Counted from the first letter of the stretch, positions 19,340 to 28,039 are shown. The stretch is 64,000 nucleotides of DNA from Prescottella defluvii (GCA_029690005.1 CP121458.1:3534001-3598000); one strand, 5' to 3'. The notes: generated from the letters alone by a model not told the origin. A program made the numbers and translations.

Positions 19340-20469
19340 CTAGAACAGCGGCAGCCCGGTGACGGCCCTGCCGTAGAAGTCATAGAGGGCGTCGGCGGTC
19401 GGTGCCATCACCGAGCCCGCCCTGGCATCGCGAAACGCTCGCTCGATCGGCAGGTGCTTGGAGAAGGCCGCCCCGCCGCAGACCCGCATTGCGGACTCGG
19501 TGATGGTGAGGGCGGCATCGTTGGCGGAGGCCTTGATGCCCAGGATATGGGTCAGGGTGGCGTCGTCGGGCGCGCCGACGCTGGTCGCCGCCATTGCCAG
19601 GTAGGCCCGTTGGGCCTCGAGGGCGATACCCATGCGTGCGATCTGCGCTCGAATGGTCGGCAGCGCCGAAAGCGTCTGACCGACGTGCTCGAGCCGAGTG
19701 CCGCCGACATGCGAGACGGCGGCGGCATGCGCCGAGCCTGCCAGGCCGAGTGACACGGCGGCATTGCCCAGGTTGAACCACGGCAACACTGTCTCCATCA
19801 TCAGCCTGAACCCGGCTGCCTGCCCGCCCAGTCGAGTGCCGACGGGCACCGTCGCGTCGATGGACATCGGCGCCGACGCGTTGCCGCGCAACCCGAGTCC
19901 GCTGAACGAACCGACCACCGACAATCCCGGCGTTGTGCCTGGAACGGCGTACATGTCGACCTCACCGGCGACACCCGAGGGAGAGCCGGTGGACACCACG
20001 TACACATCCGCATAACCCGCAGAGGTGACCCAACTCTTGTCCGCCCGAAGCTCGACCGCGTCGCCTCCGTCGGCCATCACCGCCGTCGACACCGGAGCCC
20101 AGAAGTGCGAGCGGGAACCCTTCTCACTGAACGCCAACGTCCCGAGGGATTCCCCAGTGGCCATGGCGGACAGCAGGTTCGGCGTGCCAGGCGGCGGCGC
20201 GGCGGCGACGGTGACCGCGGCCGCGGTGTGCATCAGGTAGATCATCGCAGTGGATCCGCAGACGGCGGCCAATTCGCCGACCACCTCGGTGAACTCGACC
20301 GGGCCCGCGCCAGTCCGCCCACCTGCTCCGGCAGAGTCAGCCCCGACAGCCCGCCGCTGCGTAGCGCGCCCACCGCCTCGGCTGGAAATACGCCCTCGGT
20401 GTCGACCCGCGCGGCGTGTTCGGCGGCGACCTCGACGACCTGCTGTAATGCCTCCGTCGAATACATCAT
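19340..20469 (-). CDS. acyl-CoA dehydrogenase-family flavoprotein
   Basis: An acyl-CoA dehydrogenase fold of about 376 residues: an N-terminal helical domain (LTLPEQVGGLG), LAFSEKGSRSHFWAPVSTA, the middle beta-domain KSWVTSAGYADVYVVST and GLGLRGNASAPM, and a C-terminal helical domain with AALTITESAMRVCGGAAF. The usual catalytic Glu region is not evident, and the family also contains flavin monooxygenases (DszC/SfnC types). A true CoA-ester substrate is therefore not established. Phase changes near 20310. The start ATG at 20469 overlaps the preceding stop (ATGA). It is 12 bases upstream of the PhnD-like gene. Confidence 0.7.
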
Positions 20470-20804
20470 TCTCCTCGAAGTCTCGGATGAACGAGAGGCG
20501 TCCATGTCGGTTGCGGGGAGGACTGCACGAGCAGGCGTTGGGTCGCCGCGGCCACTACCGCGGCACAGACGAACACCGCCGCAGTCGTGGCGGTTGCGCC
20601 GAGCCAGACGTCGGTCCTGCCGAGCTGGACATAAATCGACACCGCGGCCGCAGCTGCGAGTACAGCGGCAGCCGATGCGAGTACGGGCACTCGCGCCAGC
20701 GCGGCCGCGAGCATGAGTGCCGACACGGCGAGCAGGACCAGCGCGCCGAGCAGGTTGTAGTTACCGAGCGAGAACTTCGAGCTTCTCGTATCCGACGATG
20801 CCAC
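20466..20804 (-). CDS. small membrane protein
   Basis: A 112-residue frame starting GTG (V-A-S-S-D-T-R-S-S-K-F) with three or four hydrophobic segments: NLLGALVLLAVSALMLAAAL, VLASAAAVLAAAAAVSIYV and ATTAAVFVCAAVVAAATQ. It overlaps the DoxX-like gene by 44 bases in another phase and ends in an ATGA overlap with the flavoprotein gene. That indicates co-translation, although an indel might instead link it to the DoxX gene. No family recognised. Confidence 0.55.
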   Translation of the reverse strand: MASSDTRSSKFSLGNYNLLGALVLLAVSALMLAAALARVPVLASAAAVLAAAAAVSIYVQLGRTDVWLGATATTAAVFVCAAVVAAATQRLLVQSSPQPTWTPLVHPRLRGE

Positions 20805-21423
20805 CGAGTGAAGCGCGCCAAGCCTTTCCGAGAGAGATGACGAACGCGACGAAGCCGGTCACCGCGAGGACCGTTCCCCATCCACACAACAGCCGCCGAG
20901 CGACAGGCCCGCCGGCATCGTGCGCGTTCGCTGCCCGGACGGCGTCGACGGCGGCATACTGCGCGCCGGGCGTGAGCAGGAGCACCACGTGAATGCCGAT
21001 CAGCATCGCGTAAGCCCACGGCCATTCGCCCGGCGCCTCCGCAGTCGAGAGGCCGATCGCGAGAGACTGACCGATACCGATCAGCGCGGCCAGTCGTACC
21101 GCAGTCCCGGTCAGCAGCAACACCGCGAGCACCGATTCCACCACCAGGGTCAGCCACCCGAACGCGGTGAAGCTCGGCAGCACCACATGTTCGATCAGCC
21201 AACTGAACGGCGGCAGCACCGGATAGTCGACCGCCTCGTGGGTGAGCTGGTACAGCCCGGTGCGCGCGTGCTCACCGAAGTCCGGCGGTACTTTCCACAC
21301 CACGTTGTACAGCCACAGCAATCCGGCCAGAATGCGCAGACCCGCCAAAGCCACACCGGAGACCCGCGGTGGGGGCGGCTCCGGGGTGAAGACGAGGTCG
21401 AGCGCACGGCCACCCCAGTGCAT
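20761..21423 (-). CDS. DoxX/DoxD-like membrane protein
   Basis: About 220 residues with four or five membrane segments. The first, VALAGLRILAGLLWLYNVVW, followed by KVPPDFG, carries the RI-x-G-L-L-W-L pattern of the DoxX/DoxD (TQO small subunit) superfamily. Later segments are FGWLTLVVESVLAVLLLTG, LIGIGQSLAIGLS and AMLIGIHVVLLLTPGAQYA. The start is placed at ATG 21423 (MHWGGRALDLVF). No clear ribosome binding site precedes it, so the transcript may be leaderless. It is the first gene of the ten-gene operon. DoxX proteins often pair with redox or sulfur enzymes. Confidence 0.65.
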   Translation of the reverse strand: MHWGGRALDLVFTPEPPPPRVSGVALAGLRILAGLLWLYNVVWKVPPDFGEHARTGLYQLTHEAVDYPVLPPFSWLIEHVVLPSFTAFGWLTLVVESVLAVLLLTGTAVRLAALIGIGQSLAIGLSTAEAPGEWPWAYAMLIGIHVVLLLTPGAQYAAVDAVRAANAHDAGGPVARRLLCGWGTVLAVTGFVAFVISLGKAWRASLGGIVGYEKLEVLAR

Positions 21424-21734
21424 ACGACAAGTGTCACAGCAGTCGGACGCGGGCGTCCAAGCTTTGAGCGCGATCGCAACAATCGGGCCAACGGACGTCC
21501 TACTGATTGTCCTGAGCGCGAGGGTTTGTCGCCGACGCTCCGAACCCTGCTGCACAGCACGCACGGCAGGGTGTCGTCGCGCGGCCTCGGCCGCATGGGT
21601 TTTCCGCTAAGAATGTTGGGAACGATCAGTTTCTGCGTTTCCGTGTAGTGGGGAAACTTCTCTTGTCGCGATGCCGCGCATCGAGAGCCGGTGCCGGTTG
21701 GCGGCGCCGGACACGAGCACATTGGGGATTGGGA
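21424..21734. promoter_or_regulatory. divergent promoter region of the DoxX operon and a secreted peptide
   Basis: About 310 bases between divergent genes. It includes an A+T-richer stretch (GTTTCCGTGTAGTGGGGAAAC near 21640) where the rightward promoter may lie. No specific operator recognised. Confidence 0.35.
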
Positions 21735-21854
21735 ATGAAACGGCGTTTTCTTGCAGGCCTCATGCTGGTCACTGCGGGAATCCTGACGGTGCCCGCGGTC
21801 GGAACCGCCGCCGCGGAGGAGACGAACACGGATATGACTTCCTCTGTCTGCTGA
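21735..21854 (+). CDS. short secreted peptide (possibly truncated by an indel)
   Basis: From ATG 21735 the product is MKRRFLAGLMLVTAGILTVP followed by AVGTAAAEETNTDM, a classic signal peptide with AXA cleavage, but the frame stops after 39 residues at SSVC. In the next phase the sequence continues CLLIYPAPAGCDVGGNNSSV, then GSIDLTTLAGS, which looks like a natural extension, so a single-base indel near 21845 is likely. The mature protein would then be a Cys-containing secreted polypeptide of unknown function ending before the terminator at 22009. Confidence 0.5.
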   Translation: MKRRFLAGLMLVTAGILTVPAVGTAAAEETNTDMTSSVC

Positions 21855-22586
21855 TCTACCCCGCGCCCGCGGGCTGTGACGTCGGCGGCAACAACTCCAG
21901 CGTCGGCAGCATTGACCTCACGACGCTGGCGGGGTCGGGTCAGCACGAAGCTGGGGTCGGTCAGCACGAACATGAGCTAGCGGCCAGTCGTAAGTTCCTG
22001 GCCGGCGACGAGGGACGCGGGTCCAGTGGATCCGCGTCCCCTCGTTCGTTCCTGACCTCGTACGGTTCCCGGCAGGTGGCGTTGACGAGGGCTGTCGATC
22101 GCGATCTCGTCGATGCCAGCGGCCGGGGTCGTCGAGGCGGCTGTGCGTCGGTGAAGCTCTCCGAGTGGGGGACAAGCGAGGCCGGTATTTCAATACCGAA
22201 AGGTGTGAGGTCGCCACGAATCCGGACACACAGGGCCAGCGAACCAGGCAAGACGGGGAGGGAACGGACAGCGAAGCTGAGGCCAGCGGCTCCTTTGGCG
22301 CCGAAGATTTCAAAGTCGAGCGAGTACCCGGCGATCGCAGGCGTGCCAACCATGCCGCCCATGTGCCAACTGCGGTGACCGCTCCGCCAGCTATGTCGCC
22401 AACGTGCGCAACTTGCGGGGCGACTGTGAATCGCCAATCTAGTTGTCATTTCACGGGCGTCTGACCTGGGGATCGACAACTACGGTGACGAGAGACCCCT
22501 TCGAGGGTGGTCAAGATAGTTGGCAATTGTTCACGCACCTGCAGTGCCTACTGAGCAGATGGCGCTAAGGGAGGGTTCGGTGGCTG
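21855..22586. other. intergenic region, about 730 bases
   Basis: Apart from the possible extension of the secreted peptide and the hairpin at 22009-22044, I cannot support a gene. Two long opposite-strand frames exist (about 22165-22464 plus, 21961-22479 minus) without recognisable similarity or ribosome binding sites. G+C is lower than in the flanks, suggesting accessory DNA. Confidence 0.4.
22009..22044 (+). terminator. hairpin terminator
   Basis: GGGACGCGG (22012-22020) pairs with CCGCGTCCC (22032-22040). Three further pairs lie outside, across a single bulged base. TTCGTTCC follows. It probably ends the secreted-peptide transcript. Confidence 0.6.
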
Positions 22587-23327
22587 TCATGTCCCGTACG
22601 GCGGGTGGGGGTTGATGGTGTCGGCTGTCCAGCCGAAGAAGTGAGTGTCGGGGACGGGGAAGGCTTCGAGACGTGGGTCGGCGAGGATGGCGGCGATGCA
22701 GGCGGTGCTGCCGCCGACGTACGTTGATTTGAGATCGATATCTGTTGCTACGCACCAGGTGTGATCGTCAGGCCACCACAGGTTGGCGCTGTAGCCGCCG
22801 CCCCGGTGGTGCGGGGTCGTGCCGAAACGAGCCTCGGCGGCGTCGATCGGCCCGTGGAGGACGACCATGTTCCGGTAGGCATCGAGGAGTTCGATACCGG
22901 GCGGGGGTCTACCTTCGTCTCTGTATCCGTCCCAGATCGCGAACCAGCACGCGTCCGGGGTGGCGGTGTGGTTGCGGAGGATCGTCGCGAGGACGCGGGA
23001 CTCGGGTTGAGGCAGGGAGCCTTCTTCCGGATCGTAGCCGGGACGATGGGTCCCGGTGATGGTCTGCCAACTCATCGCAGCGTGAGCGATCGTGCCGTGT
23101 TGCTCGGCGACCGTGCGCCAGTTGATTCGAGTCCACTCGTCGCCGCCGCCCTGAAGGTAGACGGGGTGGAAGACACGGGCGTACGCGTCGAACACCGGCG
23201 GAACGAGGGCGCCGACCTCCGCTGCATCGCGGCGTAGCGCATCAGCGATCCAGCGGCCCTCTGCGGGGCCGGCGGCGAGTGTCAGTTCCTCGGGCGCTCA
23301 ATGCCAGCGCTGCTCGTTTCCGGCCAT
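22587..23327 (-). CDS. conserved hypothetical protein, unnamed family (paralogue 1)
   Basis: A soluble protein of about 245 residues. Notable text is VFHPVYLQGGGDEWTRINWR, TPDACWFAIWDGYRDEG, NMVVLHGPIDAAEARFG and the C-terminal NLWWPDDHTWCVATDIDLKS followed by STACIAAILADPRLEAF. The last block recurs in the gene at 31179-31835 (NFWWPEDRSWCAATGVDEED, LARLAAIHADPRLE), so the two are distant paralogues. Coding character extends upstream to ATG 23327 (MAGNEQRWH), but an in-frame TGA at 23298-23300 interrupts it. Either the start is an internal GTG near 23195, or the TGA is an error or mutation. Confidence 0.6.
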
Positions 23328-23476
23328 GCGCTCACATTAGAGACAAGCGGTGCTGTGGCCAGGGAGAAATCGCGAAACGTGAGGTCGAGAGCGTAGACGG
23401 ACCGGTGGTGATCGTGTTGATGGAGGTGTCGCGCATCGGGCGAGGGTCAATATGCTGCCGGGGTTCGATCCGGTCT

Positions 23477-23550
23477 GATGCGGGTGGGACCGGCCCGTAG
23501 GTACCGGTCCTGGTCCCACCTGTGAATCTGTCGATCGTGTTCGCGCGGTA
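23477..23550. repeat. hairpin repeat element, copy 1
   Basis: GGTGGGACC (23483-23491) pairs perfectly with GGTCCCACC (23512-23520). It is followed by TCGATCGTGTTCGCGCGGTA, which is nearly identical to the tail of copy 3 at 25157-25235 (CGATCGCGTTCGCGCGGTA). Confidence 0.6.
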
Positions 23551-23571
23551 TGGATCGGGCTCTGGATTCAT

Positions 23572-24055
23572 TCAGTGATTGTTGGTGGCCAGGATGTCGC
23601 GGGTGATTTCGAGTTGCCCGAGGTGTTGGGATAACTCGCGCACGATGTGCAGCAGTATCCATGTGGCGCTGGCGGTTTGGGTGGTGCTGCTGCGGGTGGT
23701 GCCGGTGGGAGTTCGGTCGCGTACCCCTTCGGTTAGGGCGATCGCCACCTGCTCGGGAAAGTTCTTGCGGATGCGGGCGAGTTCGGTGCACAGCTGCTGT
23801 GGATCGCCGTGGGCGCGGAACTCGTTGTTGCGGTCACGGGGGATGCGTAGACCGGCGATCAGTGAGCCGCCCAGTAGTCGGCCATGCCGACGCAGTGGGT
23901 GCCGATCGCGTATGGACTGTTGGCACCGGGCAGGTCGGGGTGCGGTTGGCCTGGTCGGTGGTCATGTCGGCGAGGATCGCCTGTATGGCTGCTAAGGACT
24001 CGTCCGCGATGGATACGACGGCTTGGTAGGTATCGGCGTCATGGTGGCTTGTCAT
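23572..24055 (-). CDS. DUF664/DinB-like four-helix protein
   Basis: N-terminus MTSHHDADTYQAVVSIADES, then LAAIQAILADMTTDQANRTP. After a phase change near 23920 comes DLPGANSPYAIGTHCVGMAD plus YWAAH. After a second change near 23870 come IAGLRIPRDRNNEFRAHGDP and WILLHIVRELSQHLGQLEIT. The last segment is the DUF664/DinB hallmark, and the metal-binding histidines (near HCVGM, HIVREL and QHLGQ) are in place. The family includes mycothiol-dependent transferases, whose exact activities vary. About 160 residues, stop at 23572. Confidence 0.65.
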
Positions 24056-24171
24056 GGAAGACAGGGTAGGAGACTGGCTGTCGGAATTCGCGTGGAGCCG
24101 TGGGTTGGCCAGCGATTCCGTCGACGTAGTGAAGGCGGGCCGGGTACTGCTGCTGGCCGGTCAGTAGCCGG

Positions 24172-24230
24172 TTGGGTGGCCCCGGTGAGGCCCGGGCCGG
24201 TCCCGTTCGTCAGTGTGGTCGATCGCTTTA
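24172..24230. repeat. hairpin repeat element, copy 2
   Basis: A GGCCCCGG/CCCGGGCCGG inverted repeat followed by CGTTCGTCAGTGTGGTCGAT. This tail matches copy 3 (CGTTCGTCAGTCTCGCCGAT) at 17 of 20 positions. Confidence 0.55.
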
Positions 24231-24315
24231 GGCCCTCGTTCTCGGCGCATGCCCCCGGTTTGGGTGGGGCGTTTTCATCCTTTGACCTGTGTAGACGGCA
24301 TGTCCCGGTCGGGGT

Positions 24316-24690
24316 TTAGGGGCCGCCGGAGAGGCCATAGGGGATGTAGCGGTCGCCCCATTTGAGGTAGGCGCTGGTGGTGGCTTGGCCTCGGATGGTG
24401 TCGTTCTGGAATTGGTAGACGGGGTGGCGGGGCCAGAGGTTGCTGACGTGCTCGAGGGTGTACTTGTAGTGGCTGGGTGTGTATCGCTGGTCGATCTCTT
24501 CGCGGGTGTAGCCGGCGTGGCTGCTGTAGCTGAGTATGTATGTCCTGCCGAGGGATTCGATCCGCTCGGGTGGGGTGAAGATGTTGATGCTGTGGTAGAC
24601 GAACATCGTGTAGAGGATCCCGGCGGCGAGCACTGCGGCGAGGGCGAGGGCGCCGTATCGGAGGGTGCGGCGCAGCGTTGTGGGCATCAT
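24316..24690 (-). CDS. membrane-anchored hypothetical protein
   Basis: About 124 residues: a basic start MMPTTLRRTLRYG, one membrane segment ALALAAVLAAGILYTMFVYH, and an extracytoplasmic domain IFTPPERIESLGRTYILSYS, GYTREEIDQRYTPSHYKYTL, SNLWPRHPVYQFQNDTIRGQ, ending YIPYGLSGGP. No family recognised. It is divergent from another small membrane protein, with only 34 bases between the proposed starts. Confidence 0.55.
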   Translation of the reverse strand: MMPTTLRRTLRYGALALAAVLAAGILYTMFVYHSINIFTPPERIESLGRTYILSYSSHAGYTREEIDQRYTPSHYKYTLEHVSNLWPRHPVYQFQNDTIRGQATTSAYLKWGDRYIPYGLSGGP

Positions 24691-24724
24691 GGCACGGTAT
24701 ATCGTTCGTGACCTGCGCCGGGAC

Positions 24725-25096
24725 ATGTTCCGCCTGGGCCGGCATGACGTGATGGGGGTTCGTGTGAGGGGATCGGCGTGGTTGCCGGCGATGCTCGCTG
24801 CGGCCGGTGTGGTGTTCGTGCTAGTCGGGTTTGGTGCCTTGTCGTTCCTCGGTGTGGGCAGTTCGGCGACCGCTCTTTGTGTCAGTGTCCAGGACTCGGT
24901 CAGCGATGGCGGTCCTGTCTACAAGGCGACGCGCTTGTGGCTGCCGGTGGTTGGCGCGAGCTGTACGTACGCAGAGTCCAGCGATGTTCACGTTCAGCGT
25001 TTCGTGTTCGACTGGCCGGCTTCGGTCACTGCTCTCGCGGGCTGGGCGTTGGTGGCGATCTCTGCGGTGTGGGGTCACCGGCGGGCAAGCCACTGA
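24725..25096 (+). CDS. small two-helix membrane protein
   Basis: From ATG 24725 (MFRLGRHDVMGVRVRGSAW) or 24752, with two membrane segments (LPAMLAAAGVVFVLVGFGAL and SVTALAGWALVAISAVWG) flanking an extracytoplasmic loop containing ALCVSVQDSVSDGG and VVGASCTYAESSDVHV, where two Cys could form a disulfide. It ends HRRASH. Function unknown. Confidence 0.5.
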   Translation: MFRLGRHDVMGVRVRGSAWLPAMLAAAGVVFVLVGFGALSFLGVGSSATALCVSVQDSVSDGGPVYKATRLWLPVVGASCTYAESSDVHVQRFVFDWPASVTALAGWALVAISAVWGHRRASH

Positions 25097-25156
25097 TGAA
25101 CATGTGGGTGTCGGCCGTCGGCGTGTGAGAGACGGGCCGCGTTGGCGGCCTTGTCC

Positions 25157-25235
25157 GATGCGGGGTGGAGTCCCGGCCCGAAGGGACCGGGCCGGGGCTC
25201 CGTTCGTCAGTCTCGCCGATCGCGTTCGCGCGGTA
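25157..25235. repeat. hairpin repeat element, copy 3
   Basis: CCCGGCCCG (25172-25180) pairs with CGGGCCGGG (25188-25196), with GGAG/CTCC outside. The tail CGTTCGTCAGTCTCGCCGAT and then CGCGTTCGCGCGGTA links copies 1 and 2. Located just after the small membrane gene and before an IS remnant. Confidence 0.6.
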
Positions 25236-25249
25236 CCGATGAGCCCCCA

Positions 25250-25575
25250 CACCCATGCTGCGTTGTTCGCAGCGATCGCGGGTCGCAGTTTCGTTCACGG
25301 AAGTTCGTCCACGCGTTGGGCCGGCATGCAATGGTCGGCTCGATGGGCCGGGTTGGTGCCTGTGGCGACAACGCCGCGATGGAATCGTTCTTCGACGCTG
25401 CTGCAGAAGAACGTCCTCGACCGTCAGCCCTGGGCCACCCGTGACGACCTCCGGATCGCGATCGTCACCTGGATCGAACAGACCTACCACCGCCGCCGCC
25501 AGGCCCGGCTCGGCAAATTGACCCCCGTCGAATACGAGACCATCATGACCACGCCAGCCGCTCAGGCTGCGTGAC
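25250..25575 (+). pseudogene. IS3-family transposase remnant (C-terminal orfB)
   Basis: Fragments in three phases together read SDRGSQFRSRKFVHALGRHA, MVGSMGRVGACGDNAAMESF, then LLQKNVLDRQPWATRDDLRI and YHRRRQARLGKLTPVEYETI. This is the end of the rve/DDE integrase core of IS3-group transposases: the second Asp near SDRGSQ, and the catalytic Glu in NAAMESFF. The N-terminal two thirds and orfA are absent, so the element is dead. It marks past insertion in this accessory stretch. Confidence 0.8.
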
Positions 25576-25849
25576 CGAACCTGTCACCCGATCGTGCAGC
25601 AGTCCCGCCGCTATTGGGCGGTGATGGTGAGCTGGACAGTGTTGGCCCCACTATCGGCAAGAACATTCTGTCTACCAGGCCAGACCTGGGGCCGCACGGA
25701 AGCGGACATCCGTTCGATGGACATTCCGAGATGTGCCCGGTGCTTGCCCCTTTTGAACACGAAGTTCGCAGGCGCACCGATCCCGACTGTCGGACCGCAT
25801 AGCATCGGACCGGGTCGGCGACCGAGTCGACCGGGCCAAGGGGGGCGTT
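25576..25849. other. intergenic region after the IS remnant
   Basis: The first bases (ACCTGTCACCCGATCGTGCAG) look like the usual sequence beyond an IS3-type orfB and may include the old right end. No gene recognised. The ribosome binding site for the next gene is weak (AAGGGGGCGTT). Confidence 0.35.
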
Positions 25850-26425
25850 GTGCGGTGGTTGCTGTCGATACTCGCGGTGGTAGCGCTGGCGGGAGCGCTT
25901 CCTATCCTCACGCCCGCAACCGCATTCGCGTGTTCATGCGCCTACCCGCCTGACGGATCGGAGATCATCGAGCAGGTCTCGCACGCTGCGGCGGCATTCA
26001 CCGGGACCGCGACGGCGACACGAACCGACCGCGGAACCGCCTACTACGAGTTCAGTGTTCGCGAAGCCTTCTCAGGCGACGTCGGGGCGACGACCGTGGT
26101 GTCGTCGAATGCGCAAATCAGCGCGTGTGGGCTTGGGTTCGACATCGGCGACGAGTTCCTGGTCTTCGTTTCCTCGTACGAGACCCGCGGCGCCCCGTGG
26201 TCGGTCAGGACGCTGCTCGGCCACGACGACGTCGACCAACGAGCGGACCCGCCAGGCAGCAGTGACCGTGTACGGGGCGCCACACCCGCCTGACCCGCAC
26301 CACGACAGCGCCGGTATCGACGATGTCGGCACCCCACGGTGGTGGATGCTTGCCGCGACCGGGGGTGTGGCGCGGTCTGGGTCATCGCCCTGGCGGTAAG
26401 ACGACTCAGGTCGGACAAAAAGTGA
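25850..26425 (+). CDS. secreted, C-terminally anchored NTR/TIMP-like protein
   Basis: A signal peptide MRWLLSILAVVALAGALPIL is followed by PATAFACSCAYPP. The mature protein therefore begins at a Cys-x-Cys, the hallmark of netrin-like (NTR/TIMP) domains. The beta-barrel text follows: AAFTGTATATRTDRGTAYYE, FSVREAFSGDVGATTVVSSN, ACGLGFDIGDEFLVFVS. Phase changes near 26220 and 26370 restore a hinge (PHPPDPHHDSAGIDDVGTPR) and a final membrane helix WWMLAATGGVAAVWVIALAV with basic tail RRLRSDKK, stop at 26425. Surface-exposed; the partner is unknown. In bacteria such domains are poorly characterised. Confidence 0.65.
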
Positions 26426-26562
26426 CCTGCTGCCGCCGAGTGCGGCGGGTGCGAAGTCCGCGACGCCCCTTCCTGATGGGTCCTGGCGATTCGCTTCCAG
26501 ACCGAATCCCTTGTGGCTTCCGACAATCGGGGCAGGGGCAGGAACGATTCTCGCGGACTCGA

Positions 26563-27603
26563 CTACTGGGGTGCTTCTTCTACGGCACCGGTCACCGCGG
26601 TGGAGACTGCGACATAGGGGATGCCGGTGCCGGCAGCTCGACGGCATCCGTCGAGTTCGATGTCGATCTTTGCGCCGCCGGAACCGTCGGCGCGGTGCAA
26701 TGGGATCTGTGCGGTTCGCGTGGCGGTGAGCGCGCATGGCGGCGCGGGCGGCGCGTCGATGACGTCACGAACCAGGTTGATGCTCTGGTCGATCGTCAGC
26801 CGCGACCGCGATTGTTCAATTAAGCCTTCTGTTGACTCGCTGTACCGGCACACCTGCAGCCGGCCGACATCCTCGACCGGGAAGGCCAGCGCGTAGTTCT
26901 CAGCGAGCCGAGAACGCCGGTCGGTGTCGTCTCCTCCGCGTATGCCCTCGTCGGTGGTCGTAGTGAAGCCCGACCCGTACATGTTGCCGCAGACTCCCGG
27001 ATCGTCTGCGGGCCGCTGTCTCGCCTGCTGCTGCCGCTCGACCTCGTGCAGTTTCGCGAGCGGAGAGATCGGGCCGGCCTGATACCCACATGGGACAGCA
27101 GGCCAGGCCGGGCGCACCGCTCGGCCCTCCGCGTCCACGAACCACAACCCGGCGGGTGTCATTTCGAAGACCGCGCACCTGGAGCTGGAGTCATCGTTGT
27201 CCGGTGCACGCCGAGAGTCGACCTGGAAGGCATCCCACGCCGCCTCGACATCGCCCTCGAGCCGGACGCTGTCGATCGTCAGTGCGCCGGCCGCGTCCTC
27301 ACCCCGTTCACAGCGTATGACGGCGACCGGCGAGAAGTGTTCGGGTGGGTATCCGACCCCGACAGCAGGTGGGCGGCCGGGATCGATGCTGGTGAGGTTC
27401 GCCGCCGAGAGCCTGCTCTCGATGTCCGGGGCGAGGCAGTCAGCTCGCTCGGCGATCGCGGCCGTCGGCGGACGGTAAGAAGTCTGGCTGCACGCGGTGA
27501 GGACGGTGCCGGCAACTGTGAGCATCGCCAGCATCGGGGCGAGTTTCGCTGCCCTGCTATGTATTACGGACTGCCAGCTCATGGACCGTTCAGACATGGC
27601 CAA
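26563..27603 (-). CDS. putative lipoprotein
   Basis: An intact 346-residue frame. The N-terminal hydrophobic segment LAPMLAMLTVAGTVLTACSQ ends in a lipobox (L-T-A-C), so a diacylglyceryl-modified Cys is expected. The mature domain is rich in Asp, Arg and Cys (YRPPTAAIAERADCLAPDIE, VIRCERGEDAAGALTIDSVR, GVCGNMYGSGFTTTTDEGIR, LQVCRYSESTEGLIEQSRSR), with about eight Cys likely paired as disulfides. No family recognised. Its promoter region faces the TetR gene at 28062. Confidence 0.65.
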   Translation of the reverse strand: MAMSERSMSWQSVIHSRAAKLAPMLAMLTVAGTVLTACSQTSYRPPTAAIAERADCLAPDIESRLSAANLTSIDPGRPPAVGVGYPPEHFSPVAVIRCERGEDAAGALTIDSVRLEGDVEAAWDAFQVDSRRAPDNDDSSSRCAVFEMTPAGLWFVDAEGRAVRPAWPAVPCGYQAGPISPLAKLHEVERQQQARQRPADDPGVCGNMYGSGFTTTTDEGIRGGDDTDRRSRLAENYALAFPVEDVGRLQVCRYSESTEGLIEQSRSRLTIDQSINLVRDVIDAPPAPPCALTATRTAQIPLHRADGSGGAKIDIELDGCRRAAGTGIPYVAVSTAVTGAVEEAPQ

Positions 27604-28039
27604 CCCGTGGCTCGCTCATCACTACGCCACCGTATCCGGCAGGTCGCGCAAATCCCGCGGTACGCGGGATTTCGGATCACCCGAACACTGCCAGTCCGGT
27701 AGCAGCACGGCGATCGAAAACGGGCCTTAGCCGCCACCGTAGTGGTGCACATCGGTGAGCCTCACGGTCTCGACGGGTGAACACCCTGAAGCGGCTCCTA
27801 CTTCGAGCTGAGTGCCATCGCCGCCGTGATCGTCCTCGTCCAACTCCTACCTCCTCGGACCTAGCTAGGCGGTGACGCTGAAACTCGCGGACACCGTGTT
27901 CGTCGCCGGCGCGACGAAGAGCAGCCGAGCGGATCTGATGGACGGCTATGAGGTGAAGCATCCGACGGCATTGGTGCCGATGATGCGCTGGTAGCTGGTC
28001 CCTGCCATCGCCGATGGAGGCATCGGCTCACACAATATG
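27604..28039. other. intergenic region, about 440 bases
   Basis: No supported gene. A short plus-strand frame from about 27871 (VTLKLADTVFVAGATKSSRA) has coding-like composition but no ribosome binding site or homology I recognise. The right end contains the TetR operator. Confidence 0.35.

Noticed and set aside
21961-22479. Minus-strand 172-codon frame
   Set aside because: No ribosome binding site, no recognisable domain and Arg/Ser-rich ends. It overlaps the hairpin terminator.
22587-25235. Integron-type gene cassette array
   Set aside because: Small genes separated by hairpins looked suggestive, but the elements lack GTTRRRY/RYYYAAC core sites, the genes point both ways, and no integrase of that type is near.
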